From positions 152,635,920 through 152,699,919 of the forward strand of contig OZ020267.1 in NCBI GenBank assembly GCA_963971225.1: DNA of 64,000 nt. The letters run 5' to 3'. Shown in pieces: positions 33,801-43,500 of this stretch; the stretch's first letter is position 1; each line of letters begins with the position of its first letter. The notes beneath the pieces were generated by a model. It searched no databases. It was not told the DNA's origin and was given only the letters and a program-made list of their open reading frames with translations. A program made the translations under genes and the position numbers. The stretch comes from Melieria omissa. Taxonomy: Eukaryota > Arthropoda > Insecta > Diptera > Ulidiidae.

Positions 33801-35384
33801 CCACTGTCTCTATGGTTTGACACACTTTCCGCGGCTACTCGATTTTAATGATTTAACATTTGTTGTTGTTGTTGTTTTGGTGTTCATTTCGCGGTTGCGC
33901 TTTAAAGTTTTCTCATCATTTCGTGGCATTTTTCTGTGTTTATGTTTTTTTCATTGGTTTTATGAAATCACTTGTAAATTGCTGGGAATTGGGGCATTAA
34001 TATTCGTAAATGCTGAGAGCGGCACATTTGTTGGTTGACGTCGCATCGCCGCGTTGAGAAGCATCTAAATGCTGATGAATGTTTCTCGAAAATGTGTTAA
34101 TTAAAGCGTTTAATTGCAAATTAATTTCAAAAGATAATGGAACTGAGAGCTAAGAGCTGCGGAGCGTGACGCGCCTAGGGGCCGCAAAGTGACACAAACT
34201 TGAACCTTTTGCAAATCGAATTTTTATTGAAAAGCGCACTCAACTTGATGTTTTGCCAATTTTTTGGATGATTAAAAGTGCTTTGCATACTTGTCTGGGG
34301 CCATTCATGGACTTTGCCTTGCAGCATATTTGAACGTTTCGAATGAATTTCGCTTCGGTAGCATTTGTATGAAATTTTGTTGCTATTTTTATACATGAAA
34401 AACATTTATCTTTTGCTCAGTGCGAATTTTCATTAATCATGTTTCAACTCATTTGTTAGGTAAACTTTTTATATTGTGGCGTTTCGCTTAAAAGTTTGCA
34501 CCACACACACACACAAACACAAACAGCCACAGAAGCTCATTTCCTCAAATAAACAGCATCATTGAGCAACTTTGCCAATTATCGTTTAGTCTGGTTGCTC
34601 GCTGCTGAATTCTTGCGGAATGATTGAGTGCATGCTTGAATGATTTGCTTATTGAATTAGTCGAAAGACTTTTATTGGTCTGAAGCGAATTTATTGTCTT
34701 GATTTATCACGTCAGTGATTTGTACTTTGCATTCGACGCACAACAATTTCAATTGCTGTGGATTTTTCTTAAATAACCACATCCAGTAAGTAGTCGCAAT
34801 TAACTGCATTGAGTTGGTTTGCTGAGTGGGAATTTCGCAAAGACTTAACGAATTCTCGCGTTGATGAGTGCTTACTGTCTTCAAGCTCCGTGCAGATGCC
34901 TGAAATGTTTTGCAATTCTTGCAGCATTCCCCAGCAGCAAAGTGAGCCATTTCGGCGCGGCTAACGGTGCAGTTTGTTGCTCGAAGAAATTCAATTAAAG
35001 CTGCTGCTGCGACAAGAGCGCAAATAAGCAGCCAGCGTTATTGGTTAATTTGCGCCCAGAATGTTTATGATTGTACAATTTAATTACAAAAACACTGCAA
35101 CAACAAGGCCGACGTCAGTCAGATTGGCGCACTTGGAAAACGCTCACATGCAATTAGTGTAAATGTTAATTGTTTTTGTTGTGTTTGGGTTTCTGTTTTC
35201 GACGAACTCGTGTAATTTGACGCTCATGCGAGCAGCAGCAGACACAAACAGCACCAAAGACATTCGCGTCGTCTGTGTATCTCGTCGCAGTGCTTGGAGC
35301 GGCAATGCTGGAAAATGCCGAGATTTTGTTTTTAATTTTATGATTATTTCTTTTAGGATAAAATATTACGCAAAACTCGTTGCG
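30875..35384 (+). other. Btk29A: Giant intron: no recognised gene
   Basis: No exon or element that I can delimit. Mostly balanced AT-rich sequence with homopolymer runs (33474-33500) and a (CA)n run near 34503-34516. Frames at 33640-34038 and 31878-32307 have no recognisable domain. Confidence 0.5.
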
Positions 35385-35402
35385 CGAACGAACGAACGAA
35401 CG
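35385..35402. repeat. (CGAA)n microsatellite
   Basis: About 4.5 CGAA units, some 210 bases upstream of the alternative Btk29A start codon, inside the presumed 5' UTR or promoter. Confidence 0.85.
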
Positions 35403-35612
35403 CGCAACTTGGCGAAAGTGTTGAAAAATCGCATTGCAAACAAAATTGCAAATAATAGAAAAGTAAAAATATAAAAAAAAATTCAAAGCGTGTAACGTGT
35501 AACGTGTGACGGGCAAAAAGGCAAAATCAATGCGAAGCTGATTTGTGTTCGCGCGCGAATCGGTTGGCTAGCATTGTTGTTGTTGTTGAGCTCACGGAAA
35601 ATTCACACACAA
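35403..35612 (+). promoter_or_regulatory. Btk29A: Presumed 5' UTR/promoter of the short Btk29A transcript
   Basis: About 210 bases with 5' UTR-like composition: A-rich, a triple GTGTAACGTGTAACGTGTGA at about 35490-35510, and an unbroken lead into CACAAATG. No initiator with a matching downstream element and no TATA box was found close by. The leader may therefore start further upstream or be spliced from a remote exon such as the candidate at 20.1-21.0 kb. Confidence 0.4.
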
Positions 35613-35745
35613 ATGATTCCGTGCGTCAGCTTCGCGGAGACCAGTGTGCTGGGCAACATGAAGGAACGCGTCAAGGAAATGAAAGTGTTTGGCTGTCGGC
35701 TGAATTTCTGGAACAATGTCGGACACTGTCTGCCGAACTCGAAAG
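35613..35745 (+). CDS. Btk29A: Btk29A alternative first coding exon (short isoform)
   Basis: An ATG in the context CACAAATG opens 44 codons (MIPCVSFAETSVLGN ... CLPNSK) plus one base before the donor GTATGT at 35746. The phase-1 end equals that of the zinc-finger exon at 5466, so both can splice to the same downstream exon. The encoded N-terminus contains NMKERVKEMKVFGCRLNFWN, a conserved-looking, non-repetitive peptide unlike the low-complexity frames around it. It resembles what I remember of the N-terminus of the short (type 1) Drosophila Btk29A isoform, which lacks the PH domain and Btk finger. Codon usage is GC-ending like the other Btk29A exons. An unrelated nested gene starting here is possible but would not predict the matching phase. 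Confidence 0.8.
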
Positions 35746-37773
35746 GTATGTCAAATGCATTATATCGTAGTAAATGTTGCAAACGAAATGGACAGCAATG
35801 AAGTGTTTTGCAACATGTTTTGCAAACAGAAAAAGCAAAAAAAAAAAATTTAAAATGTGTTTACAAAACTTGTAACATAAAAAAATGAATAGTAAGTAAT
35901 ACAACAATAACTGAAAGTATCAAAATTGAAAATATGCCAATTAAACATTAAACAACTTTCAAATAGGACAATATTCAAGTAAGTCGTTAGTAAAAATCAG
36001 TTTCAAATGTAATCGCTTTTCTATGCTGAGTTCTTCTTCTTCATAACTGAACTGCATGAGTAACTTCAGACCGCATTCAGGTTTTGCAAAATGCTCCCAA
36101 GACTGTTGCAACAAACTTCAAATCTCCTCGACCGAAATTGAAATCGACACATTTAACACGTTTCGTGCCACAGAGAATCCCACCCAAGCCAAGCCACATT
36201 TACATATTCATGCATCCAGCATTTCGCCAAAGTTTTCATGCATTATCGCTGTGCTGGCATCAGGCGCAGGTGTGCGAGTCAGCGTTCGCCGCAATCTGGC
36301 CAGCCAGCGTCGCCCATCTCGGGGCGCCGTTTACCCCCCGCGCGGCGCACAGTTCGCTGGCCGATTATGATTGCATGAATTGTGGCAAAATCGAAACGTT
36401 GGCATCTCTGGGCCTAGTTAAGTCTGAAGTGAAGCCTGTAATGAGGCGGCAGCCAGCAGCTGATGCGATGTCTGATGCGCAGCTTGTGCGGCGCAGCTGT
36501 GCTTGATGGCTGCCAGCCGGAGCGTTATACGAGCTCACGTGTTGCATATCATTTGCATCTTTTGCGCGTTGCTGCGCCGAGATGAAGCGAAAAAGTTGTA
36601 TAAAGAGAATTAAAATGCGCAAAGCAAGCTGAACGCAGCGCTGTAATTATGATTTACATCATTTGGGTGTATTGTGGCTGGCGATGGCGGCATGGTATGC
36701 CCACAGTTTGCACCACTTTGCTGTCCTTACAAGTGTTGTGTAATGCTCGAAGAATGCCAACGAAAAAGTGTTAAGGAGTGGGCAACGCTTCGCAGTCGTC
36801 AGGCTGACAACTTATGAGACAAGTCTGGTAGTGCTTTGAAAAGCTTCAATACGTATTGAAGATACAAAATATACCTACTATTTATTTTTAAATGCAAATA
36901 AATTTATTGTCAGCAATAAATCTGGTTTTGGTGATAAATAGGCGACAACATTACTTTGGGTAATCGAAGATAATTTTTTTCTTTTTATTTTTTACACCCA
37001 CGCTTCCACCTAATCCATTGTTCCATAACATTGCGATGAAAGGATTATATTGGTTTTGCCATTCAACGCCGCTCGCTCCGAGTGCGTCGCTTTGTAACCT
37101 CGTTGCGCATATTCAACTTACAAATTACGCGCTTAATTAACTTGGCTGCACGCTTGTCGACTGGCTTATTGTGATTTCGTTGCGCCGCAAAATGCGCGCT
37201 GCCATAAGCCGTAAGCTCCGTTAAGCTCATTAATGCCTATTGAACAGTTTTCGGTGGGCGTGCACGCGCCCGGCGGACAGTCAGACAATGTTGCCGTCTC
37301 GAAGTGGCTGGCTGCGTTGCATAAGCAGCAGTCGCAGCTGCTGCCGCCTCGTCTATGTCGATGCCGCAGAGCGAAAAGTACAAACAAAAAATGCCAATGA
37401 AGTCACGAAATGGCATGGCGGGTGTGTCAAAATTGCAATGCCGCCTCTGACAAGCAGCATCCCAGCAGCATGCGGATGTGCCGCTGTTTATGTTGTTGTT
37501 GTTATTGCGATTGTTGCCAATTCAAGTTAATCGGCTCGCTCGCATCTGCCGTTGTGGCTTTCTTTGTTGCGAAACTGGCAACTCTCGACTGTTGTTGTAC
37601 GCTTTGAGATAATGCTGTCAAATTATCTGCTTTGTGTATATTTAAATCGTTGATTAATTGACCATTGTTCGAGTGTGATTGATTGTTTTTTTGTATGTTT
37701 ACTGTTTTCCGCACTTGAGATTCTCTATGTAAAAATTCTAATCTTTATTCAAATCTTATTTAAATTCTAATCT
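35746..37773 (+). other. Btk29A: Giant intron: no recognised gene
   Basis: Intron sequence following the alternative first exon. A small inverted pair, GTTTTGCAACATGTTTTGCAAAC, lies near 35808-35830. A GC-richer block at 36240-36500 has two overlapping frames without domains. Confidence 0.5.
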
Positions 37774-37786
37774 TTAGTAGTCCTCC

Positions 37787-38005
37787 TCATCGGCTCGCTG
37801 GGGCCGTCTGCCGGTAGCGTTTTCGCATTTCATCAGCAGCTGTCAGTGGCTCATTGATTCGGTCCTGTCTGTTAGCTGGCGGCAAGTTCGCTATTGTGTT
37901 TCCTGTTCTCCTCCCTCGACGATTAGTTTCTGAGAAATAACTTGTCAGTCGCCATCGAACATACTTGAACAAATTAGTGTTGGCCATGTTTATGACTGAA
38001 CCCAT
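37787..38005 (-). CDS. Candidate small antisense gene or retrocopy, unidentified
   Basis: A minus-strand frame of 72 codons from ATG (38005-38003) to TGA (37789-37787). It reads MGSVINMANTNLFKYVRW..., with a basic middle (NRRGRRTGN) and a charged end (LTAADEMRKRYR). Unlike most frames in the window it is neither repetitive nor Cys/Leu-rich. An AATAAA on the same strand (37749-37744) lies about 40 bases after the stop. One base shift near the end would give an alternative acidic terminus (RADEEDY) with a stop at 37774, so a frameshifted copy of a longer conserved protein is conceivable. I do not recognise the family. It could be a real nested gene, a processed pseudogene, or chance. Confidence 0.3.
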   Translation of the reverse strand: MGSVINMANTNLFKYVRWRLTSYFSETNRRGRRTGNTIANLPPANRQDRINEPLTAADEMRKRYRQTAPASR

Positions 38006-38610
38006 TGCACAAGCAGCGGGCACGTGTTCTATCCGACTTGCAGATCGCCGCGCATAAGTCAAGGCAGCAAAAAACGGCCAATGAAAAAGGTAGCAAAGCA
38101 ATTTGCATTTTGCTGCTTTGTTGGCGGCGAATGGGTCGCCAAAGTTCCCCTTTACGTTGTAAATGTAAATTGTTGACACAGAAAGGAACCGGGCAGCAAC
38201 CTTTTTGCGAGTCATAGGTGTCGTTACCTTCGAGACAGTTTAGTTATTTGTTTCGATTTGGCTGCGAACTCTGATTGACACCACAATCAACGTCCGATCG
38301 GCAATGAAAAGTCAGCCGTGCGCATTCGCCCCCATTTGATGAATAACCACCAAAATGTTACTCATGTTTTTGCAGCCAAGATTGGTGGCAAATTGTGGCA
38401 AAAAAATAAACAATGACAACGACAAAATGATAAAAAATATTGTGCTCTAAGTGGAATGCAGTGTTGACTGAATTGTGTCCCTTCGAACAGATCTGTTCAC
38501 CGTTGATCTCCAATGCCTTGGATCAGCTTTAGTGTTCATAGAATTTGTGTTCTGAATGTGGAAACAAAAAAATTAAACATTATCGTGTAAAACGAATACA
38601 GCATATATGT
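38006..38610 (+). other. Btk29A: Giant intron: no recognised gene
   Basis: Ordinary non-coding sequence between the small antisense frame and the I-type LINE. Nothing else is recognised. Confidence 0.5.
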
Positions 38611-38624
38611 ATGTATGTAGTATA

Positions 38625-39472
38625 TGGAGATCAAATCGGTTCATACCAGACCCAGGGTCGCAACTCTGGTACACGGATGGATCGAGGTTGGAAGATGGAA
38701 GCACTGGCGCCGGGGTATATGGTCCCAGATTTCACAAAGCTTTTTCCAATGAGGAAGCTAGCTACCATCTTTCAGGCGGAAACACACGCCATCATAGAGT
38801 GTGCTAGCGAATGCCTACGCAGGAAGTCGTCTGGCACACATATCTATATACTGTCCGACAGTCAGGCAGTCCTAAAGGCGCTAGAAGCCTACTCAACTAC
38901 CTCAAGGCTGGTGACGGACTGCCGCAATCTCTTGAATGAACTGGGTAGGTGCAACACTGTTGAACTGCACTGGATACCAGGACACGAAGGACATGACGGC
39001 AATGAACAAGCAGACCCTTACGCCCACTGATAGGCCCGGAACCATTCTGTGGACTACCAAGAGGACACATTCAAAAGTGGTTACGGAAATGGGCTGACCA
39101 GGAATTTGCTGACCAATGGACCAACACAATGGAACTACGGCAGGCAAAACAATTCCTGGCTCCGGACAGAGGGGTATCCAACAAACTCCTCAAGCTAAAC
39201 GGAGAGGACCTTCGTATCCTCACAGGGTACCTAACAGGGCATTGCTCACTTAGGTACCATCTCAAAAATATGGGAATATCCTCAACGGATGTGTGCAGGA
39301 TATGTGAGTTAGAACAGGAAACATCGGTCCACATTCTATGCGAATGTCCTGCGCTCAGTAGAAAGAGATTTCTCCAGTTTGGCCAGGCGTCCATACCGCC
39401 ATCAACCATCTGGAAACTACAACCCCAAAAAGTGCTAAAATTTATAAAAAGCCTTAACTTGGACGGTTAAAA
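38625..39472 (+). pseudogene. I-type LINE ORF2 fragment: RNase H domain and C-terminal tail
   Basis: Three frames are needed to read it. The first covers LWYTDGSRLEDGSTGAGVYG with an intact first RNase H aspartate. After a shift near 38740 the second gives FQAETHAIIECA (glutamate), ILSDSQAVLKAL (aspartate) and WIPGHEGHDGNEQAD. After another shift near 39015 the third runs to TAA at 39468-39470. It carries 'LKLNGEDLRILTGYLTGHC' and the Cys/His tail 'DVCRICELEQETSVHILCEC', ending in FIKSLNLDG. Two frameshifts with otherwise well-preserved residues indicate moderate age. Endonuclease and reverse transcriptase are absent through truncation. Confidence 0.9.
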
Positions 39473-39532
39473 CAAAGGTTGAACAAAAGATCAAATTGGT
39501 CGTAGTGCACTATAGCCTATATAATAATAATA
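38625..39532 (+). mobile_element. 5'-truncated I-type LINE with (TAA)n tail, 14-bp target duplication
   Basis: A 908-bp insertion flanked by the perfect 14-bp direct repeat ATGTATGTAGTATA (38611-38624 and 39533-39546). It ends in a short TAA-repeat tail, which is typical of the I clade of LINEs. It contains RNase H and tail coding sequence only. The target lies right beside the 3' end of a minus-strand LINE (39547-40560), so the two insertions are tail to tail. Confidence 0.94.
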
Positions 39533-39546
39533 ATGTATGTAGTATA

Positions 39547-40560
39547 GATTAAATGAAAATCTTATACAGAGGCGGGAGGGCGCCTCCTTTATAATCTTGT
39601 TGCAGGAGGCCCATAGGTTTGGTTGGCTGACCCACTAGGGTCTCACATAGACCAAGTAGTGGTCCATAGTGGTAGCAAGACTTTAAGAACTTTTTGGCAA
39701 ATCTAAGTAAGTCGCCGCTTTTTTGCTCCGCAATTCTTTCCAAGGAAGGGAACAACGCGGATCCAAAGCTGCTAACCCGTGATCTGTGGAGACCAGGACA
39801 GTGGCATAGCAAGTGCTCCAGGGTACCTTTGTTATTGTCTTCACTGCATCTTGTGCGTGCTTCACTTGGTACCAAGCCAAGTTTGGCAGCATGGAACGGT
39901 GTGAGACAATGTCCCGTGAATACCCCAACTAATAGTTTGCAATCCTCTCTTTGAAGTGATAGTACGAACTCTGTGTTTTTAATATTATGCGTGCGAAGCA
40001 TGATTTTTGCTGTCCTGTGAGATGTATTGTACATACATCTCTCTCATATGGAGACCGCCTCGCGAAACATTGTCTCTTCAATTGCCGTCTTGAGCGTGGA
40101 GAGGGATGGATGGATGTCTGGCAAGCTAACCGGAGGCCAATACTAGACACATTTTTGTTCATCGTAGACGCCAAACTTTGTCTTTTGACATCAGACTGGG
40201 TCTCGATGATTGGGAAAGTCGCCAATTTGTTTTCTTTTGTTCCGTGTTCATCCTCTCTAGAGCATAGAGAGAGCACAAGACAGCCTTGTGTCGGTTACGT
40301 TAATCAGTTGTGTTGTTCTACCAGGGTAGGTGATTGGCCTGCCGCAGGTAGTCCTAAGTGATGGTGCCATCTCTAACGCCGCTCAGGAACGTCACCTCCG
40401 CTCGTCGCGCCATCTGTTGTGAGGAGGTTACAGCGGGATGGTTGGGGACCTCGCTAGAAAGTCGCCTATACCCCACGGGGAACCAGATCACATTAAAGTC
40501 AAAGGTGCTTCGGCATAAATCTACTGTCCTGAAAATACTTTTTTCTTTTTTATAATCGAT
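39547..40560 (-). mobile_element. Decayed 5'-truncated LINE, minus strand
   Basis: The 3' end of this LINE lies at about 39547, immediately beyond the target duplication of the plus-strand I-type LINE. The 5' limit (about 40560) is where recognisable coding similarity fades, and I found no convincing target duplication for it. The minus-strand coding remnant is shifted in several places, so it is older than its neighbour, which inserted beside its tail. Confidence 0.72.
39549..40560 (-). pseudogene. LINE ORF2 C-terminal remnant
   Basis: The best segment (40034 down to 39690) reads LSLQREDCKLLVGVFTGHC, then CSEDNNKGTLEHLLCHCPGL and FGSALFPSLERIAEQKSGDL, the same tail module as the other LINEs in the window. 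Upstream on the minus strand are pieces that look like the link after RNase H (LKTAIEETMFREAVSI near 40090-40045, in another frame). More doubtfully, there is the end of RNase H near 40480-40440. Several frameshifts and stops separate the pieces. Confidence 0.75.
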
Positions 40561-43500
40561 ACATTTATAATGAAATCTCAAACTCTTTGTGTGAGTTGAG
40601 ATCAACGAGATGTAAGGATTCTTACAGAAATCAATATATCCTGCATGAGGTGAGGTACTCAGCAGATCAAACAGGAAGTAAGCTCTCGCTTTTTTGTTGT
40701 ATCAAACTTTCATGTGTTGGCAATTTTTCTAGCTCATCTCTGTCAAAGCAGCTCACCTAACAATGAATCGAACAATAGACAATTCAAACACAAATTTATT
40801 GCCGACAGTCACTTGAATTTTTTTTGCTAAATTTCACACGAACACGTCACAATATCTCGCAAACGTGTTTGCGTCGCTGATTCCACTTCTAAACGCTTCG
40901 CTCGTTCTCGTCTGCCATCAACGCAATTACTCGCTTTTCGCAATCACAAGTGAAATTTACTTGTCGACACACTGTTGACAGCCAATTTGCTTTGAATTTG
41001 ACATGTCGTAATACATTTTTACGGCATTTAGTTATAATTAAAAATATCGGAATGCAGGCATTGACGTTGGCGTTGTAGAATTTCGCTGCACTGTCGCAAT
41101 GACGAAATGCACAACACGTGAACTAAGACGACGTCATCTGGCGACGTGCTGGCACGTGGCGCCGCGTACAACAGTTGTATGCGTGTGTGTTTCGGCCTTA
41201 GTTGGCTGCAGGTGTGAGGCAACTTTGAAATTGATTTATGCGCATATCGTTGATTTTGGGTTTTTGCTAATTTGCGAGTGAAACAGTGAGATTTGATGGT
41301 CGATTTAAATGTTTGCTTATGCAGCTTGGTCGCCGTAAATTGTGAGCTAAAGTGGCGTTGATTATCGGCTGCGTCAATTAAGTAGCTGGCAGCTAGGCCG
41401 CTTATAATTTTCGAGTGTGGAAAATTTTCGTTAATCGCTTCAATTAGAGGAAAATACGAAACGTGACGACATGATTGTTGGATTGTTTGCTGCGATTGGA
41501 TATTTGTGGACATGTTCTTATAATTGGTTTCTTTGTTTTAATACCTAATTTGTAAGTGACGGTAATGGAAAATTATTGAATTATCAAAATTGCACACATT
41601 CTTCAATTAGAAACAGCAGAGATCGATGATAAAGTTGCATTGATACAAGTCAGAAGATTTGTCTCTCGTTACGTGATTTGTTTTGCTGTTATTGCTGAAT
41701 ATTTGTTCATTATGTTTTCATCAGTTTTCGAACCCTGAACCTTGAGCTTTCGTTTATTTTCTTTGCTCTTTATTTCTTTCTTTTCATAACCCAAAATTAC
41801 CATATTTGCCAATAGTTATGTTTGGTATTACGGGGCGTGTTTTTGTGCCACTTGCTGCACGCCTTTCGGCACATTATTGCTCTCTGCGGCGTCTTGTGCA
41901 AGGCCACACCGTCCATTCGCCGTCCGATTCTTTGCAAAACCTTACTGACTGAAACTTCAACCTGTTTGTGTGTGCAGTGTCTTTTCATTTTCATCTTTTT
42001 TCCTTTTTACACATTCAACGAATCCAATCACGTTCCAGCCAAGCCACTTGCCGCTGCCTTTTGCTATATTTTTGCCGCTCACAAATGTGTGTGGCTTTTG
42101 ATTTATTTTACAGCATTAAACCAGAAGTGGCCGCACTGCCATAAAGCTGCAGCACAAAGACACAGAAACCAAGCAAAAAAAAAATGAAAATAATGCAATA
42201 AAAATTCGTTTAAAAGTGGCGGCATGTGCCGCAATTTATTTTTAACGGCAGCTCCGAGTTAATTTTGAATTTTTAGTCAACATTAGAGTCGTCGTGACAA
42301 TTGGCCAGCGAGCGACCGCACCACTGACAGCAGAGTCGCGCAAGACAACATTTGTGGCAGTGCGATTGGCTTGGCGGCGTTTTTCAATGTGGACGCTTTA
42401 ATTTGTTGGCGCACGAAATGTCAGCCGGTGTTTGGGTTGTTTTGCCTTGTTTTCTGATTTGTATTTTTAGAATTTTTTCAAATCTATTTTGTGCAAACAG
42501 GGAAGCGATTCAATTCGAATTGTCTCGATTTATATGCCATGAATTGGATTTATGTTTGATTAAGACCCAAAAAATGTTTGAACAATGTTAGTAGTTTTTC
42601 ACATTGCATCATCTTCTATTTTTTCTCCTATTCCCACCTATCCTACTTCATCTGTGTCATGACTCTGTCATCTCATCGTCTTGTTTATTCTAAATCGCCG
42701 TAACCTCCCATTCCTCCAATTTATTCAACATTATGTGGAATTTATGTTTATCGTAGAACGCAAACACCACCAACGGCGTTTTAATTCGCGCAAAAATTAT
42801 AAAATTGAATGGGGTAGAAAAGCGAAGACGTCGGCCGAGCATTGCGTGCCAAAGATTAATCAGTCAAGCTGCCAACTGACACGACAGGCGCCAACGCCAA
42901 TGCCGACTTCAGCACACTGTCAGCGGCATGAAAACGACCTTCGGTGTTTGAGTAGCAAAACCAAAGAATGACAACGATGAAATTTGCAATTTTTATAAGA
43001 ATTCAATGGCGGTGTTCACCAGAATAGAATAAATTGTTGTGTAGCTAAATCTTTTTAACAATTAGCGACTCAAAGTCCACTCAGCCAGGGATCTGTCAGT
43101 ACATACAAATTCTATTCAATAGTTTAAAAAGCAATTAACACAACTTGGCAAATCTGTTGGTCCTTTTGCTGCCACAGATCATGAATAACGCCATCGATTG
43201 GCACTAAAAAAAAATCAATAAAACAAAACTTTTCAAATGTTTTACAATGAAAATACTGCAAGCATGGTAATTGACTGTTTTGCTGTGGCGCATGTCAGCG
43301 AGTGCGGAAAAAAAAAACATAAACACTTCGAAGAAAAACTCGTGAATACTGAACAAAGCCGCGAAGAAACAAGAAAACTCATTTGGCACGCTTCAGCGTT
43401 AATGATTGCGGCGTTGCGGCAATTGTCGCGGCAAAAAGCTTCAGCTAGTTGCAGGCGCACTAGCAGCGCGTGCAAGTACTGTCAGCTGGCCAAGAGCGAA

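Noticed and set aside
36056..36506. Two overlapping frames of 104 and 140 codons in a GC-richer block
   Set aside because: They contradict each other in frame, show no domain and have no splice signals consistent with Btk29A phases.
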